A stretch of 33,709 nt of DNA. Source: an uncultured Bacteroidales bacterium. Its GTDB lineage: Bacteria; Bacteroidota; Bacteroidia; Bacteroidales; UBA3824. The position numbers were made by a program, and so were the translations under genes. The notes beneath the pieces are model-generated. The model was not told the origin of the DNA. It worked only from the letters and a program-made list of their open reading frames with translations, and made no database searches. The DNA lies in NCBI GenBank assembly GCA_905234655.1, contig CAJOJG010000037.1, positions 5,516 through 39,224 of the forward strand, in the 5' to 3' direction. Numbering within the stretch: position 1 is the stretch's first letter; every line of letters starts with the position of its first letter. Of this stretch, positions 30,811 through 33,709 are shown piece by piece.

Positions 30811-32646
30811 ATGTACAAACACATCATCAAACAACACTTTATATATTACATACTCGCCGCGTTGACGATGGCGTTGCAATTCAGCGGCTACCTTTGGCAA
30901 AGCCCGCAAAACGGCAGCATGGATTTTTTCGGCAACGTGTTCTTCTACGCGGGGGCGTTGTCGCACGCTATGATAGGCGCATTCTTGCCGTACCTGATTG
31001 TGATGATTGTCGCAATCAGCCGTAGCCGCCTCGCAACAGCCATCGTGCATGTCGCGCTTCAATCGTTCCTCGACGTGTTCCTATACATCAACAGTTACGT
31101 GTTCGCACTGTTCAGGTTCCACATCAACGGAATGGTGCTTGAAATGTATTTTGGCGAGGGCGGCGACGAAATTTTCCAATTCGACACGTCGTTGTACATA
31201 AAAGTCGCGCTCGTCATAATAGCAATCATCGCAGCCAACATCCTACTTTACAAGCTGTCGGAAAAAATTTACGACAAAAAGCGGAAAGTGTATTTTGTGC
31301 CAATTTTGACAATCTTTGTGGCGGTTACACTGTATTCCAACGCGGTTTTCGCCTATTCGACGGTGGCCGAGCGGCAGACGGTTTTAAGAAGCGCGACACA
31401 TATTCCATATTATTACCCGCTGACCGCGACACGCTTTATGATTAGGATGGGCGTCGTGTCGCAAGAGGATTTGGTGAGGGCGGACTTTGGCAAACAATCC
31501 GGCTTCAAATACCCTAAACACGAAATCGTCCAGCGCGACACATTCCCCAAAAACAACATCGTGTTCATCGGCATCGATTCATGGAACTATCGCGGCCTTG
31601 ACGAGGAAACAATGCCCACAATATACCGTTACGCCCAAGACAACATCCTGTATGCCAACCATTTGAGTTGCAGCAACGCGACACGTGGCAGCGTATTCGG
31701 CATGTACTTTGGCGTGTCGTCGTATTATTGGGCGGATTTTGAGATGAGCGGCACATCGCCGGTGCTCATTGACGTGTTGCAGAAAGAAGGATACCAAATA
31801 CAAACCTTTCCGAGCGCGACGCTAAGGGATCCCAACTTCGCCAAAATCATTTTCCGCAAAGTTGACGGCCTCAATACCGACACCGACGGCGAGACTGTCT
31901 ACGACCGCGACTGCGGGATAACGCGCGATTTTCAGCATTTTTTGGACACGCTCGACCGCGACAAACCATTTTTCGCGTTCTTGTTTTACGACCTGGCGCA
32001 CGGATACGGCTATCCAAAAGAGTTTGAAAAGAAATTTGTACCGGCGTGGGATTTTGCCGACTACACAAAACTCGACAACGACCTCGACCCGACGCCGTTT
32101 TGGAACCTCTACCGCAACTGCCTGTTCGCCATCGACTCGCTCGTCAACATCACGCTCAACCATCTCAAAGACAGCGGCCTCGACAGCAACACGGTAGTCA
32201 TAATCACCGGCGACCACGGTCAAGAGTTCAACGAAAACCACAAAAACTACTGGGGGCACGGCGGCAACATCACCTACCCGCAAATCCACATTCCGCTGAT
32301 TTGGCACGCCCCTGACGGTCGGAAAGGCGTAATAGATTACCGCACAACGCATTATGACATACCGACCGCCCTGTTGTCGGACGTGCTTGGCGTAGAGAAT
32401 CCGCCCACTGACTACGGCATGGGGCTCAACCTCAACGACTCGACTTTCCGCGACTGGCACATAGTGGGCAGCAAGGAAAACTACGCCTTCCTCATCAAGG
32501 GCAACATCATCGTAGAAAAGCGGCAAAGCGGTTCTCTCGAAATCAGCGACAGCAAACTCGACCCGATAGAGGGCTTCAAACTCAACTCCGCCGAGCTCAA
32601 ATCCGCAATCCAAAAACTAAACATGTTTTACGAAACGGCGGAATAA
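30811..32646 (+). CDS. LapC/PbgA (YejM)-like membrane sulfatase-fold protein
   Basis: Taking the ATG at 30811 (a GTG at 30772 would add 13 residues), the protein has 611 residues. Five membrane helices lie in about 10-185, followed by a linker and a periplasmic sulfatase/alkaline-phosphatase-like domain (about 245-560). It aligns with E. coli YejM (PbgA/LapC), which controls LPS synthesis: NIVFIGIDSWNY (D256), CSNATRGSVFG with T291 at the nucleophile position, then VVIITGDHGQEF (D468, H469) and WGHGG with H483. Unlike E. coli YejM, which has lost metal ligands, the GDHG set looks intact, so hydrolase or transferase activity is possible. It starts a pair with an LtaS-like gene 20 bp downstream. 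Confidence 0.82.
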   Translation: MYKHIIKQHFIYYILAALTMALQFSGYLWQSPQNGSMDFFGNVFFYAGALSHAMIGAFLPYLIVMIVAISRSRLATAIVHVALQSFLDVFLYINSYVFALFRFHINGMVLEMYFGEGGDEIFQFDTSLYIKVALVIIAIIAANILLYKLSEKIYDKKRKVYFVPILTIFVAVTLYSNAVFAYSTVAERQTVLRSATHIPYYYPLTATRFMIRMGVVSQEDLVRADFGKQSGFKYPKHEIVQRDTFPKNNIVFIGIDSWNYRGLDEETMPTIYRYAQDNILYANHLSCSNATRGSVFGMYFGVSSYYWADFEMSGTSPVLIDVLQKEGYQIQTFPSATLRDPNFAKIIFRKVDGLNTDTDGETVYDRDCGITRDFQHFLDTLDRDKPFFAFLFYDLAHGYGYPKEFEKKFVPAWDFADYTKLDNDLDPTPFWNLYRNCLFAIDSLVNITLNHLKDSGLDSNTVVIITGDHGQEFNENHKNYWGHGGNITYPQIHIPLIWHAPDGRKGVIDYRTTHYDIPTALLSDVLGVENPPTDYGMGLNLNDSTFRDWHIVGSKENYAFLIKGNIIVEKRQSGSLEISDSKLDPIEGFKLNSAELKSAIQKLNMFYETAE

Positions 32647-32666
32647 CACAATTAGACACATACAAA

Positions 32667-33709
32667 ATGCAATTAAAAACGTTCATAAAACACCCGGCAA
32701 TGCAGTACGCCACGAACTATCTGTTGGCGTTCCTGATATTCATGGCATGCAGGATAACATTCATCCTCGCCAACCACAACTATTACCACGACATCGACCC
32801 CACACACTACATGACGCTCTTCGGCGGCGGAATGAAATACGACTTCGCGGCTATTTTCTACTTGACGATTGTAAGTTTTTTCATGATGATAATGCCCATA
32901 AAAGCCGCGCTGAACCCTAAATATCAGACCATTGCAAAATATTTCTTCATAATACCAGTCTCGATAGGAATCTTCGCAAACATCTTCGACGCTGGCTATT
33001 TCAGTTTTAACGGCAGAAGGACAAACTTCTCATTTTTCAAGGAGTTTTCAAATGAGAGCAACCTCATGGGAATCCTCCTTAAAGGACTCATGGACTATTG
33101 GTACTTGACGATTGTTGGCGCGGCGTTAATATTCTTACTCATAAGGCTTTACTACGCGCCAAAAACATCACAAGAAGACTTTCCATGGAAAAAATACACA
33201 TTGAAGACTCTCCCGATAACCATTCTGTTCATCTACCTGTTCATGGCGGGACTGCGTGGAAGTTTCTTCATTGACCGCGACCACCGGCCGATGAACATGA
33301 ACAATGCAAACGAATACATCAAGAAAAGCAACGAATCCGCAATCGTCTTAAACACGCCATATAGCATAATCAGGACAATCGGCAAGACATACCTTACAGA
33401 CCCTGGCTATTTCAGCAAAGACGAATTGGCCAAGATTTATACACCTCTCCACTCGCCACACACCGAAGAAACATTCCACCCGACTAACGTCGTCGTATTG
33501 ATTCTCGAAAGTTTCGGCAAAGAATATTCGGGATTTTTCAATGGCAACCAGGGCTACACACCGTTCCTCGATTCGCTTTACCAACAGGGACTTACATTCA
33601 CCAAATCATTCGCCACGGGCAGAAAATCCATCGACGCAATGCCAAGCATTTTGGCGGGCATACCGTATCTGACCGACCACTTTTTTATGAGCATGTATTC
33701 CAACAACAA
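32667..33709 (+). CDS. LtaS-like membrane phosphotransferase, 3'-truncated by window edge
   Basis: The frame starts at ATG 32667 and stays open to the last base (347 codons), so the C-terminal part lies outside. About five membrane helices occupy residues 12-200, then a linker and the start of a sulfatase-like domain: NVVVLILESFGKEY with metal ligand E281, and ATGRKSIDAMPSILAG with S321 where LtaS/MdoB enzymes have the nucleophile. In Bacteroidetes such proteins are annotated as LTA synthase family; since no lipoteichoic acid is made, they probably transfer phosphate-linked groups such as phosphoethanolamine or phosphoglycerol to surface glycans or lipids. It is 20 bp downstream of the LapC-like gene, clearly in one operon. 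Confidence 0.85.
   Translation, partial: MQLKTFIKHPAMQYATNYLLAFLIFMACRITFILANHNYYHDIDPTHYMTLFGGGMKYDFAAIFYLTIVSFFMMIMPIKAALNPKYQTIAKYFFIIPVSIGIFANIFDAGYFSFNGRRTNFSFFKEFSNESNLMGILLKGLMDYWYLTIVGAALIFLLIRLYYAPKTSQEDFPWKKYTLKTLPITILFIYLFMAGLRGSFFIDRDHRPMNMNNANEYIKKSNESAIVLNTPYSIIRTIGKTYLTDPGYFSKDELAKIYTPLHSPHTEETFHPTNVVVLILESFGKEYSGFFNGNQGYTPFLDSLYQQGLTFTKSFATGRKSIDAMPSILAGIPYLTDHFFMSMYSNN

Noticed and set aside
1..33709. tRNA, rRNA, CRISPR, transposase, phage or conjugation genes
   Set aside because: None was recognisable on either strand by motif or fold; this is reading by eye, not a covariance-model search.

Overview
The window looks like a chromosomal segment of a Gram-negative Bacteroidales bacterium, probably a gut or rumen relative of Muribaculaceae or Prevotellaceae. 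The evidence is the recurring -7 box of the form TAnnTTTG upstream of genes, weak or absent Shine-Dalgarno sequences, lipoproteins with a Cys next to charged residues, fimbrillin-type (Mfa/FimA-like) proteins, Listeria-Bacteroides B-repeats, and Bacteroidetes-typical families (DUF4159, DUF3857, DUF4783, DUF3108, GT3 glycogen synthase). I see no tRNA, rRNA, CRISPR array, transposase or phage gene, so this is mostly ordinary chromosome with some accessory surface genes.

Layout, left half: a 5'-truncated DUF4159 gene and a DUF3857/transglutaminase-fold gene form an operon (1-2157). They are followed by argF (2214-3215), an outer-membrane barrel gene (3541-4158) and corA (4430-5365). corA has a long, apparently structured 5' leader that contains a short leader ORF. 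A small minus-strand outer-membrane protein gene (5391-5993) diverges from a PAS-PAS-receiver gene (6132-7367), which is followed by a Na/Pi cotransporter with a PhoU-like tail (7396-9114). A three-gene set (9201-11269) encodes two lipoproteins and a TTG-started TIR-transmembrane protein, all sharing a lipocalin-like domain. It leads into a membrane polyferredoxin and a Tat-exported aldo/keto reductase-ferredoxin (11297-14282), which probably exchange electrons. The reading frame after the reductase stop is a relic of an XRE-type helix-turn-helix protein.

Middle: a surface-lipoprotein operon (14573-19529) encodes one protein made of two duplicated B-repeat modules and two fimbrillin-like proteins with B-repeat tails. 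It ends at a strong terminator. A GT3 glycogen synthase (19760-21598) and a DUF3108 protein (21620-22561) follow.

Right half: mostly minus strand. An acyltransferase gene overlaps the end of a large Cache/HAMP/GAF sensor gene (22613-26109). Then come a FadL-type outer-membrane transporter (26261-27727), an aromatic- and Ser-rich lipoprotein (27782-28984), nadC (29119-29973) and a DUF4783 gene (30103-30483). Finally a plus-strand pair encodes two membrane sulfatase-fold enzymes, one LapC/PbgA-like and one LtaS-like (30811 to the window edge). Their promoter is preceded by a perfect 15-bp inverted repeat, and a third near-identical copy of the arm lies downstream of the promoter.

Best leads: the corA leader with its Asp/Pro-starting leader ORF, the TIR-TM-lipocalin gene set, and the repeat-flanked promoter of the LapC-like gene. 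All function calls come from reading the sequence and recalling families. No database search was run.
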